A stretch of 64,000 nt of DNA, taken from Caulobacter sp. (lineage in GTDB: Bacteria; Pseudomonadota; Alphaproteobacteria; Caulobacterales; Caulobacteraceae). Positions 15,856-23,561 of this stretch are shown here, one piece after another. Made by a program: the position numbers and the translations under genes. The notes beneath the pieces were generated by a model that ran no database searches, was not told where the DNA came from, and was given only the letters and a program-made list of their open reading frames with translations. Where the stretch lies: assembly GCA_016125585.1 (NCBI GenBank), contig WGLL01000010.1, positions 20,684 to 84,683 on the forward strand, read 5' to 3'. Every line of letters starts with the position of its first letter. The stretch's first letter is position 1.

Positions 15856-16548
15856 ATGCCCGCCCCGACCCTGAACATCATCTTCGCCCTGTATCCCGAT
15901 GTCACCCACCTTGATTTCACCGGACCGCATCAGTTTCTCATGCGCCTGCCCGGCGCCCGGGTGACGGTCGCCTGGATGGAGGGGGGCGAACTGGCGGCCG
16001 ACGGCCTGACCTTCGCGGGGCTGGCCCGGCTGGCGGACATCACCGACTGCGACATCCTCTGCGTTCCCGGCGGCTTTGGCACGACCGCGGCGATGCAGGA
16101 CCAGGCGTTTCTCGACCAGATCCGGCGACTGGCCGGGATCAGCCGCTATGTGACCTCCGTCTGCACCGGATCGCTGATCCTGGCGGCGGCGGGCCTGCTG
16201 GAGGGCAGGCGGGCGGCCTGCCACTGGGCGTGGCGCGACCAGCTGGCCCTGTTCGGGGCCATTCCGGATCCGGCCCGGGTGGTTCGCGACGGCAATGTCT
16301 TCACCGGGGGCGGGGTGACCGCGGGGATCGACTTCGCCCTGACCCTGGCCGCGGAGGTGGCGGGCGACGACTTCGCCCAGTCGCTGCAGCTGGGTCTGGA
16401 ATACGCCCCCGCGCCGCCTTTCAACGCCGGCCGGCCGGAAACCGCGCCGCCGGACATTCTCGAGCGGGTCCAGGGCATGTACGGCGCGGCCATGCCCCAG
16501 CGGCTGGCGGCGGCGCAGGCGGCCGCGGCCCGGCTCGCCCAATCCTAG
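15856..16548 (+). CDS. DJ-1/PfpI protein, isonitrile hydratase-like
   Basis: A 230-residue single-domain DJ-1/PfpI protein close in layout to isonitrile (isocyanide) hydratase InhA, which converts isonitriles to N-formamides. The nucleophile is C103 in SVCTGS, with the conserved D20 in HLDFTGP expected to act in catalysis, and GGGVTAGIDFAL near residue 150. No HTH follows, unlike its divergent neighbour. The ribosome site GGAGA precedes the ATG. Specificity is inferred from the motif set. Confidence 0.85.
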   Translation: MPAPTLNIIFALYPDVTHLDFTGPHQFLMRLPGARVTVAWMEGGELAADGLTFAGLARLADITDCDILCVPGGFGTTAAMQDQAFLDQIRRLAGISRYVTSVCTGSLILAAAGLLEGRRAACHWAWRDQLALFGAIPDPARVVRDGNVFTGGGVTAGIDFALTLAAEVAGDDFAQSLQLGLEYAPAPPFNAGRPETAPPDILERVQGMYGAAMPQRLAAAQAAAARLAQS

Positions 16549-16555
16549 CCGCCGT

Positions 16556-17041
16556 TCAGCGCAGCCATCGAAGCATGTGAGGATAGGGCGGCGGCCCGTC
16601 CGAGCTCGTCGCGCCCGGCGCCAGGGTCAGGCCGTAGTATTGCAGCAGGGGCAGGCCGGGCGCGTGGCCCGCCTCGAAGGTTTCGGCCAGCCAGGCGGCC
16701 TCGCCCTTGTAGCCGCCGTCGTGGAAGAGGTCGGTGGCGGCGAGGCCCAGATGCCGGGCGGCGGCCCAGGACCAGGCCAGGGTCGCCATCTCATCGCCAT
16801 CGCTGGAGACGAAGGGCTCGTCCGCGCGATGCTCCGGGGCGGTCACGGCCAGATGGCCGGCCTCATGCAGCAGGTCGCCCGGGGCGAAGGACCGGTCCGG
16901 ATCATAGACCAGTTCCCCGCGCCTGATTTCCATGCCGGGCAGGAAGGTGTCATCCGGCAGGGCGGCCGCCCGCAACGGTATGCCGATCTCGCGCAGGAAG
17001 CCTGTGATGCGGTCGATCAGCTCGGCGCGATCCGGTGTCAT
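16556..17041 (-). CDS. Hypothetical protein with an HEAGH zinc-peptidase-like motif
   Basis: A 161-residue protein. The sequence GDLLHEAGHLAV (motif at about residues 59-63) is an HExxH-like zinc site, followed by DEMATLAWSWAAARHLGL, where a glutamate could be the third ligand, and HDGGYKGEAAWLAETFEAG. It looks like a compact zincin, but no family name is recognised. It is convergent with the isonitrile hydratase-like gene and just downstream of the dioxygenase (7-bp gap), probably co-transcribed with it. Confidence 0.75.
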   Translation of the reverse strand: MTPDRAELIDRITGFLREIGIPLRAAALPDDTFLPGMEIRRGELVYDPDRSFAPGDLLHEAGHLAVTAPEHRADEPFVSSDGDEMATLAWSWAAARHLGLAATDLFHDGGYKGEAAWLAETFEAGHAPGLPLLQYYGLTLAPGATSSDGPPPYPHMLRWLR

Positions 17042-17048
17042 ATTCCCA

Positions 17049-17840
17049 CTATAGCGAGACTGCTTCGGCGCCGAAAAGCACCGAGGTCATCGAGATGCCC
17101 GCGAAGACGTCGTCGTTGAAGAAGCGCGGCGTCTCATCGGCTCCGGCGGCGCCGAGGACATAGAGCAGGGGCAGGTAGTGTTCGGCGCTGTTGATGGCCA
17201 GTGCGGCGTCGGGGCCCAGGGCGGCGTAATCGATCAGGGCGTCATGGTCGCCGGCCAGGATCAGCTGCTTGGCTGTCTCGTTGAAGCGCGGCGCCCAGTC
17301 CGGCGTGGCGCCGGTGCGGAAGTTCACGTCACGCAGATTGTGCACGATGTCGCCGCTGCCGACGATCATCACCCCCTCGTCGCGCAGGCCGGCCAGCCTG
17401 CGACCCGCATCGTGATGCCAGTGATCGGGCCGGCTGCGGTCGATCGACAGGGCGACAATCGGCACGTCCGCCGCGGGATACATCGGCGCCAGGACGCTCC
17501 AGACGCCATGATCGAACCCCCGCCGCTCATCCAGCGCGACGGGGTCTGGCGAAAGCAGTCCTGCCACGCGCCGCGCCAACGCCGGGTCGCCGGGCGCGGG
17601 ATAGCGGGCGTCGAACAGGGCCTGGGGGAAGCCGCCGAAATCATGGATCGTCTCCGGGGCCGCGCCGGCGGTGACGGCGACGCCGCGCGTCTCCCAATGG
17701 GCGGAAATCACGAGGATGGCTCGTGGGCGCGGCAGGGCCTGGCCAACCCGGGCCCAGCCCCGGCTCCAGGCATTATCCTCGATGGCGTTCATCGGTGATC
17801 CGTGACCGAGGAACAGGGCCGGCATGCGGGTCATGATCAT
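17049..17840 (-). CDS. DODA-type extradiol dioxygenase (YgiD family)
   Basis: A 263-residue class III extradiol ring-cleavage dioxygenase. Visible family residues: PALFLGHGSPMN (first metal His), ISAHWET (second His), FDHGVWSVLAPMYP (third region with the catalytic His) and GSGDIVHNL. Bacterial members act on DOPA or related catechols, but often the physiological substrate is unknown. Starts at ATG 17840; in-frame ATGs at 17834 and 17825 are alternatives. Probably leads a two-gene unit with the HEAGH protein. Confidence 0.9.
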   Translation of the reverse strand: MIMTRMPALFLGHGSPMNAIEDNAWSRGWARVGQALPRPRAILVISAHWETRGVAVTAGAAPETIHDFGGFPQALFDARYPAPGDPALARRVAGLLSPDPVALDERRGFDHGVWSVLAPMYPAADVPIVALSIDRSRPDHWHHDAGRRLAGLRDEGVMIVGSGDIVHNLRDVNFRTGATPDWAPRFNETAKQLILAGDHDALIDYAALGPDAALAINSAEHYLPLLYVLGAAGADETPRFFNDDVFAGISMTSVLFGAEAVSL

Positions 17841-17971
17841 CTCTTATTATTGAAACAACTTTGGATACAGATGGGCCCTGAAGCGCCCGATTCAAGCCCG
17901 CGCCGGTTGGCACAATGCTGGCTTTCCATCCGCCTGGATCCGGCCTTCGGGATCAGAACAGGACAGCCGCC

Positions 17972-19117
17972 ATGTCTTCGTCGTCGTCATCGTCTCCTTC
18001 CGGCACAGCCGCCGTCTCGCCCCGGGGCGGCGCCCTCGACATGCTTCGCCTGATGGCGGCGCTGTTCGTGCTGGTCTTCCACTATGGCGACGAGGCGCCG
18101 GTGGCGCTGAGCAGCATCCACGCCTTTCTGAGCCGGGGCTATCTGGCCACCGACTTCTTCCTGCTGCTGTCCGGCTTCGTGCTGGTCAAGGCTTACGGAA
18201 AGTCGATCCTCAGCGGAAAGGTCGGCTACGGCCAGTTCATGACCAAGCGTCTGGCCCGGGTCTATCCGGCCCATCTGATCACCCTTTTCGGCCTGGTCAT
18301 CGCGGTGCTCGGCGCCGGCGCGATCGGCCACGGCATCAGCCATCCCGAACATTTCCGCTGGAGCGACATCCCCGGCAACATCCTGCTGCTGCAGTCGGTC
18401 GGCTGGGGCGGCGACACCTGGAACATCCCCAGCTGGACCATCTCGGCCCTGATGGCCTGCTATCTGTTCTTCCCCTGGCTGTGGCGGGCGGTTCACCGCA
18501 TCCAGAGCCCGGTGACGGCCCTGTGCCTGGCGGTGACGGTGCTGCTCGGCGCCAACGCCCTGAGCCTGCTGATCGTCGGTCAGGAGCAGTTCAACCTGCC
18601 CTTCAACTGGGGCCTGGGCCGCACCATTCCCCTGTTCATCTCCGGCGTCGCCCTGGCCCGCTTTGTCGAAATCGCCCGGCTCAGCCCCCGCGCCGCCAAC
18701 CTGACCGGCGTGATCGGCTTCCTCGCCTTCTGCCTGATCGGCGCCCTCAATGGCCCGGACATGCTCAGCGTCCTGGCCACCATGGCGGTCATCGTCGGCT
18801 GCGGCGCCGGCAAGGGCGAGCGCAAGTGGTTCGGGGCCGAATGGGGGGCAAAGATCAGCTTCACCCTGTTCCTGATCCACACCATCACCGGCGCCGTCTG
18901 GTTCGACGCCGTCCGGCCGCTGCTGGACCGGTTCAATCCGTCCCAGCCGATGCAGTGGGTCATCTGGTTCGGCAGCGTCGCCTTCGCCATCGCCGCGGCC
19001 GCAGTGTTCCACGAACTGATCGACGAGCCGATCCAGAAGCGCCTCAACGCCTGGATCAAGACCCGCTTCGCCCGGCCCGTTGCGGCGCCGGCCGCGACAG
19101 CGGCGGAACAGGTCTGA
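17972..19117 (+). CDS. Acyltransferase family 3 membrane protein
   Basis: A 381-residue multi-spanning protein of the acyltransferase 3 (OafA/NodX/OpgC) type, which acylates surface carbohydrates using acyl-CoA. It starts ALDMLRLMAALFVLVFHYG with the conserved membrane histidine and then LATDFFLLLSGFVL and KRLARVYPAHLITL, with about ten predicted helices. ATG 17972 is chosen because AGGACAG is just upstream and the family core begins soon after. A Rho-independent terminator follows. Confidence 0.9.
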   Translation: MSSSSSSSPSGTAAVSPRGGALDMLRLMAALFVLVFHYGDEAPVALSSIHAFLSRGYLATDFFLLLSGFVLVKAYGKSILSGKVGYGQFMTKRLARVYPAHLITLFGLVIAVLGAGAIGHGISHPEHFRWSDIPGNILLLQSVGWGGDTWNIPSWTISALMACYLFFPWLWRAVHRIQSPVTALCLAVTVLLGANALSLLIVGQEQFNLPFNWGLGRTIPLFISGVALARFVEIARLSPRAANLTGVIGFLAFCLIGALNGPDMLSVLATMAVIVGCGAGKGERKWFGAEWGAKISFTLFLIHTITGAVWFDAVRPLLDRFNPSQPMQWVIWFGSVAFAIAAAAVFHELIDEPIQKRLNAWIKTRFARPVAAPAATAAEQV

Positions 19118-19147
19118 AGACAAGGCCCTCCGGGGGGAGGCAGGGCA

Positions 19148-19181
19148 GGGGCCGGGCGCGGACGTCCGGCCCCGCTTTTTT
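19148..19181 (+). terminator. Rho-independent terminator after the acyltransferase gene
   Basis: GGGGCCGG (19148-19155) pairs with CCGGCCCC (19166-19173), a perfect 8-bp GC stem, followed after GC by six T (19176-19181). The T-run reaches the stop codon of the convergent nadC. Confidence 0.85.
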
Positions 19182-20023
19182 CAGGCGTCGAGACCGATAT
19201 CCAGCACGGACACTGAGTGGGTCAGGGCGCCGACGCTGATCACATCGACCCCGGTCTCGGCGATCGCCCGCACGGTGTCGAGATTGACCCCGCCCGAGGC
19301 TTCCAGGACGACCTGACCGGAGGCCATGTCGACGGCGGCGCGCAGGTCCTCGAGGCCGAAGTTGTCGAGCATGATGACGTCCGGCCCGGCGGTCAGGGCC
19401 TGTTGCAGCTGCTCCAGGCTGTCGACCTCGCACTCGACCTTGACCAGATGGCCGACGAAGGCGCGGGCCCGCTCGATGGCCGGGATCACCCCGCCGCAGG
19501 CGACGACATGGTTGTCCTTGATCAGGATGGCGTCATCCAGCCCGAAGCGGTGGTTCTGCGCCCCGCCGCAGCGCACGGCGTACTTCTCCAGCGCCCGCTG
19601 GCCAGGGGTGGTCTTGCGCGTGTCGGTGATGCGGGCCGAGGTTCCCGCGACCGCATCGACATAGGCGCGGGTCAGGGTGGCGATGCCGCTCATCCGGCCC
19701 AGCAGGTTCAGGGCCGTCCGCTCCGCCGACAACAGGGCGCGGGCGTCGGCGTTGGTGCGGGCGACGATGGTTCCGGCGCTGACCGCATCGCCGTCGCTGA
19801 CCAGAGCCTCGAACGTCGCCGCGGGATCCAGGGCATGGATGGCCAGTCGGGCGCAGGCCAGGCCGGAGATCACGCCGTTCTTGCGGGCGCCGAAGGTGGC
19901 GGCCAGCCGCGCGTGCGGGTCAATACAGGCCAGGGCGGTGATGTCGCCGGCGCGGCCCAGATCCTCGGCCAGGGCGGCGCGGACGACGGGCTCGATCAGG
20001 ATGTCGGGAAGCGGGGCGATCAC
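19181..20023 (-). CDS. nadC: Nicotinate-nucleotide pyrophosphorylase (carboxylating)
   Basis: Quinolinate phosphoribosyltransferase, 280 residues: converts quinolinate and PRPP to nicotinate mononucleotide, CO2 and pyrophosphate in de novo NAD synthesis. Characteristic sequence: LLGRMSGIATLTRAYVDAV, ITDTRKTTPGQRALEKYAVRCGG, RFGLDDAILIKDNHV, VECEVDSLEQ and DVIMLDNF, then EASGGVNLDTVRAIAETGVDVISVGALTHS. Last gene of the nad operon; its ATG overlaps the nadB stop by four bases. Confidence 0.98.
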   Translation of the reverse strand: MIAPLPDILIEPVVRAALAEDLGRAGDITALACIDPHARLAATFGARKNGVISGLACARLAIHALDPAATFEALVSDGDAVSAGTIVARTNADARALLSAERTALNLLGRMSGIATLTRAYVDAVAGTSARITDTRKTTPGQRALEKYAVRCGGAQNHRFGLDDAILIKDNHVVACGGVIPAIERARAFVGHLVKVECEVDSLEQLQQALTAGPDVIMLDNFGLEDLRAAVDMASGQVVLEASGGVNLDTVRAIAETGVDVISVGALTHSVSVLDIGLDA

Positions 20024-21540
20024 TCGGCGGCGGCCTTCATGGCGTCCAAGGTGGACAGGGTGACGAAGGTGCGATGCGCCGTGGCCAGGTCCGGATAGTC
20101 GGTGCGGAAATGCCCGCCGCGGCTTTCCCGCCGCTCAAGGGCGCAGGTCGCCACCAGGGCGGCCGTGGTCAGGATCGGGCCGGCCCCGTGACGCGCCTTC
20201 AGCCGTTCGATGGTGGACAGGAGCCGGCTCAGGCTCTGGCCCGTGCGCACCACCCCGGCGCCCTCGCTCATCGCCAGGCGAAGCTCGGCCAGGGCTTCCG
20301 GCGGCAGGTCGGGCGCGGCGACGGGCGGTAGGATCGGCGTGCCTGGATCGACCGCCTCGCGCAGGACCGCGCCGGCGCGGGTCCCGAACACCGCTGCTTC
20401 CAGCAGGGAGTTGGAGGCCAGGCGATTGGCGCCGTGGACGCCGGGCGCGGCGCATTCACCGGCGGCCAGCAGGCCCTCCAGGCTGGTGCGGGCGTGCAGG
20501 TCGGTGGCGATGCCGCCCATGTGGTAGTGGCAGGCCGGGACGACCGGGATGGGGCGCACGCAGGGGTCGATGCCGGCGCCCATGCAGGCGGCGTAGACGG
20601 CGGGAAACTCGTGCGGAAAGGCGGCGCCGACCGCCTCTGTCGCGTCCAGGACGGCGCCGCGACCGGCCAGCCGCTCGGAGGCGATGGCCCGGGCGACCAC
20701 ATCGCGGGGCGCCAGCTCGGCGGCCGGATGATAGTCGAGCATGAAGGCCCGGCCGTCGTGATTGCGCAGGATCGCGCCCTCGCCGCGCAGGGCCTCGGTC
20801 GCCAGCGGCGCCGGGTCGACCGGAATGTCGATGGCGGTGGGGTGGAACTGCACGAACTCCGGGTCGGCAATCACCGCCCCGGCCAGGGCGGCCAGGCCCA
20901 GGCCCTCGCCGCGCAGTTCGCGCGGGGTGGTGGTCACCGCATAGAGGCCGCCAAGGCCGCCGGTCGCCAGCAGGGTCGCGGCCGTGGTGATGGCGGTCAG
21001 ATCGCCGGTCTCGTCCTCGACCAGCGCGCCGCGCACCCGGCCGGACGCGTCCTGCAGCAGATTGCGCAGCCGCAGGCCGATGCGGACCTCGATGTGGGGC
21101 GCGGCGAGGACCGCTGCGGTGACCGCCTCCATGATGGCGCGCCCGGCGCCGTCGCCGCCGATGCGGGCGACGCGGGGACGGCCATGGGCGGCCTCAAGGC
21201 TCTGGGCGAAGCCGCCGTCCTCTGTGCGATCGAACGGCGCGCCCAGATCGGCCAGACGGCGGACGGCGTCAGGCCCCTCACGGGTCAGGACGTCGACGGC
21301 TTCGGGATCGCACAGGCCCGCACCGGCGGCGAGGGTGTCGGCGGCGTGGTCTTCCGGCGTATCGCCGTCGGACAGGGCGGCGGCCATGCCGCCTTGCGCC
21401 CAGGCGCTGGAACAGGCCTCGCCCAGAGGGGCGGGGCTCAGCAGCAGCACCTTGCGGGGCGCGGCGGCGAGGGCGGCCGACAGACCGGCGAGGCCCGCCC
21501 CGACGATCAGGACGCCGTCGTGGTGGAGCGTGTGGGTCAT
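20020..21540 (-). CDS. nadB: L-aspartate oxidase
   Basis: A 506-residue flavoprotein that oxidises L-aspartate to iminoaspartate, first step of de novo NAD synthesis. The FAD dinucleotide motif is VGAGLAGLSAAL near the N-terminus; AWAQGGMAAAL, the RIGGDGAGRAIM segment, QFHPTAID and HYHMGGIATDLHARTSLEGL are the succinate dehydrogenase/fumarate reductase flavoprotein-type signatures. Overlaps the genes on both sides by four bases, consistent with a tightly coupled operon. Confidence 0.97.
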   Translation of the reverse strand: MTHTLHHDGVLIVGAGLAGLSAALAAAPRKVLLLSPAPLGEACSSAWAQGGMAAALSDGDTPEDHAADTLAAGAGLCDPEAVDVLTREGPDAVRRLADLGAPFDRTEDGGFAQSLEAAHGRPRVARIGGDGAGRAIMEAVTAAVLAAPHIEVRIGLRLRNLLQDASGRVRGALVEDETGDLTAITTAATLLATGGLGGLYAVTTTPRELRGEGLGLAALAGAVIADPEFVQFHPTAIDIPVDPAPLATEALRGEGAILRNHDGRAFMLDYHPAAELAPRDVVARAIASERLAGRGAVLDATEAVGAAFPHEFPAVYAACMGAGIDPCVRPIPVVPACHYHMGGIATDLHARTSLEGLLAAGECAAPGVHGANRLASNSLLEAAVFGTRAGAVLREAVDPGTPILPPVAAPDLPPEALAELRLAMSEGAGVVRTGQSLSRLLSTIERLKARHGAGPILTTAALVATCALERRESRGGHFRTDYPDLATAHRTFVTLSTLDAMKAAAE

Positions 21541-21737
21541 CTCAGCTCCATCGCCGCCCGCACGGGGTCGGCTTCGAACATGGCGTCGTAGGCCTGGTGC
21601 AAATGGGCGCCGTGACGGATCAGTTCCTCGACCACCTCGCGGGCGCTGAGCGGCATCAGGCTGGACCAGTCCTTGGGAACGTCCGGCCGGGTGGCCTTGA
21701 CGCGATAGACGGGTCCGAACTTGCTGATCTTGATCAT
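21537..21737 (-). CDS. Small conserved-looking protein inside the nad operon
   Basis: A 66-residue protein between nadA and nadB: an N-terminal strand section (IKISKFGPVYRVKAT), then LSAREVVEELIRHGAHLHQAYDAMFEADP, mainly helical. Its stop overlaps the nadB ATG by four bases and GGAGGC sits before its own ATG, so it is almost certainly translated. No family is recognised. Position suggests a role in, or at least coordinate expression with, quinolinate synthesis. Confidence 0.75.
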   Translation of the reverse strand: MIKISKFGPVYRVKATRPDVPKDWSSLMPLSAREVVEELIRHGAHLHQAYDAMFEADPVRAAMELR

Positions 21738-21755
21738 CGGGAGCCTCCTTCCGGC

Positions 21756-22844
21756 TCAGATCATTTCCACATCGACGTGGTGGCCCCGCGCCTTGACGAG
21801 GTCATAGCGGGCGGGAACGGAGGGCGGCGGCAGGTCGATCATCCGCTGCACCGCCAGGCGGGCGCGGTCGGCGATCTGCGGGTCGATGGTCACCTCGAAC
21901 TGCTCCTTGACCAGGGCGTTGAGGATGTTCTGCAGGCTGATCCGCTTCATGTGCGGGCAGAGATTGCAAGGGCCGATGAACTCGACGCCCGGCACATCGC
22001 CGGCGATGTTGCTGGCCATGCTGCATTCGGTGATCAGCACCACCTGCCTGGGCCGGCGCGTCTCGACGTAGCTGGTCATGGCGGCGGTGGAGCCGGCGAA
22101 GTCGGCCGCGTTCAGCACCTCTTCGGGGCATTCCGGATGGGCCAGGATTTCCGCGCCCGGATAGGCCACACGCATCTCGGCGATGTCTTCGGGGGTGAAG
22201 CGGACGTGGACCTCGCAACTGCCCTTCCAGGCGATGATCTTCACATCGGTCTGGGCGGCGACATTGCGGGCCAGGTATTCGTCGGGGATCAGGATGACCC
22301 GGTCGACGCCCCATTCCTTCGCCGCCCATTCGACCACCTGCACGGCGTTGGCGCTGGTGCAGCAGATGTCGGTCTCGGCCTTCACGTCGGCGGTGGTGTT
22401 GACGTAGGTGACCACCGGGACGCCGGGGAAGCGCTGCTTGATCAGCCGCACGTCGGCGCCGGTGATCGAACTGGCCAGGCTGCAGCCGGCCCGCAGGTCG
22501 GGGATCAGCACCGTCTTGTCGGGGCACAGCACCTTGCTGGTCTCGGCCATGAAGTGAACCCCGGCCTGGACGATGATCCTGGCGTCCGAACGGGCGGCTT
22601 CCCGGGCCAGGCCCAGGCTGTCGCCGACATAGTCGCCGACCCCGTGGAAGATCTCAGGCGTCATGTAGTTATGGGCCAGGATGACCGCGTTCTTCTCGGC
22701 CTTCAGCCGGTTGATCTCGGCGATCAGCGGGGCGTGGACGCGCCAGTCGAGCGGGGTGACCTTGCTCTTGACCTTGTCCCACACCGGGGCGGTCAGGGCT
22801 TCCACCTCGGGGGTGAACTCCAGGGGAGCGAAACCGTCAGCCAT
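21756..22844 (-). CDS. nadA: Quinolinate synthase
   Basis: A 362-residue 4Fe-4S enzyme that condenses iminoaspartate with dihydroxyacetone phosphate to quinolinate. Visible: [68 protein letters not shown], then HPECPEEV and [10 protein letters not shown] with the cluster cysteines. ATG 22844 is preferred to an earlier in-frame start because AAGGAG lies correctly before it and the earlier start falls in an operator. First gene of nadA-orf-nadB-nadC. Confidence 0.97.
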   Translation of the reverse strand: MADGFAPLEFTPEVEALTAPVWDKVKSKVTPLDWRVHAPLIAEINRLKAEKNAVILAHNYMTPEIFHGVGDYVGDSLGLAREAARSDARIIVQAGVHFMAETSKVLCPDKTVLIPDLRAGCSLASSITGADVRLIKQRFPGVPVVTYVNTTADVKAETDICCTSANAVQVVEWAAKEWGVDRVILIPDEYLARNVAAQTDVKIIAWKGSCEVHVRFTPEDIAEMRVAYPGAEILAHPECPEEVLNAADFAGSTAAMTSYVETRRPRQVVLITECSMASNIAGDVPGVEFIGPCNLCPHMKRISLQNILNALVKEQFEVTIDPQIADRARLAVQRMIDLPPPSVPARYDLVKARGHHVDVEMI

Positions 22845-22858
22845 CACCCAACTCCTTT

Positions 22859-22873
22859 TGCTCAATGTGAGCA
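22859..22873. promoter_or_regulatory. Proximal palindromic operator of the nad operon
   Basis: TGCTCA-ATG-TGAGCA is a perfect 6+3+6 palindrome that ends 15 bp before the nadA start and includes its Shine-Dalgarno edge. A near-identical site lies 65 bp further upstream. In alphaproteobacteria nadABC is commonly controlled by a Nudix-related repressor (NadQ/NrtR type); the assignment of the regulator is inference. Confidence 0.65.
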
Positions 22874-22923
22874 TTTCTAGAGCCTCGAAAAGGCCGGACG
22901 AGAGCGGCCCGGCCCGTCACTTT

Positions 22924-22938
22924 TGCTAAACTTGAGCA
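22924..22938. promoter_or_regulatory. Distal palindromic operator of the nad operon
   Basis: TGCTAA-ACT-TGAGCA matches the proximal site except for one position in the left half. Centre-to-centre spacing is 65 bp, about six helical turns, which would suit cooperative binding around the promoter. Confidence 0.6.
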
Positions 22939-23024
22939 TAAGTGACGAGACACATATAGGCCCGTGATCCGGCGGGCACAAGGAGAATCGTCAGGGGGCG
23001 GCGCTTGCGCCGCGCCGGTCGGCC

Positions 23025-23261
23025 TCAGCCGCCGCGCTTGCGGCGGGCCTTCTCGGCCTTGCGGCGGGCCTTGTCCTCGCGATCGAGGCGCTTGAGGCGC
23101 TGGGCCTTGCTCTCTCCAGGGATGATGGCGCTGGCGACCGCGCCTGTGACCTTCACCGCGCCGCCCACGCCGGCGCCGACCACCGACCCGACGATACAGC
23201 CCTGCAGGAGCACGGCGGTCGCAATCAGGGCTGCGGGAAAGATCAGGGCGCGTTGGGTCAT
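23025..23261 (-). CDS. Small lipoprotein with basic C-terminus
   Basis: A 78-residue protein with a lipoprotein signal (AALIATAVLLQGC; lipobox LQGC at about residue 22). Mature part: a glycine/valine-rich hydrophobic stretch (VGSVVGAGVGGAVKVTGAV) then a strongly basic tail of Arg/Lys/Ala. The glycine-rich segment resembles small lipoproteins of the outer-membrane glycine-zipper kind. AAGGAGAC lies before the ATG. Function unknown. Confidence 0.75.
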   Translation of the reverse strand: MTQRALIFPAALIATAVLLQGCIVGSVVGAGVGGAVKVTGAVASAIIPGESKAQRLKRLDREDKARRKAEKARRKRGG

Positions 23262-23442
23262 CGGGCAGTCTCCTTGGCTTCCAACTGGCCCGGAAGGGTG
23301 ATCAACTCGTTAACCGTGCGGATCGCGCCCGGCGTCGCAGACGCCTCGGCCAGACCGTCGGGGCGGCGCGTATCGACGCTGTCGCAATCTCTTGTCACAA
23401 ACCCCAACACCCCCAACTATGGGCGACCCAATCGGAGTCTGC

Positions 23443-23556
23443 ATGACGATCAGGATGAAGCCCGGGGCCGCCGTCGGCGACGCCCTTGACCTGATGAACG
23501 GTCAGCCGACGCCCGCCGTTTGCCGGCGGCGGCCGGCTGCCCGCGGCGACAAGTAG
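23443..23556 (+). CDS. Possible short leader ORF before the second SleB-type gene
   Basis: A 37-codon frame starts at ATG 23443 with GGAG eight bases before, and stops at TAG 23554-23556, six bases before the proposed TTG start of the hydrolase lipoprotein. The peptide begins MTIRMKPGAAVGDALDL. The spacing would allow translational coupling. Evidence is limited to the ribosome site and spacing. Confidence 0.3.
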   Translation: MTIRMKPGAAVGDALDLMNGQPTPAVCRRRPAARGDK

Positions 23557-23561
23557 ACCGC

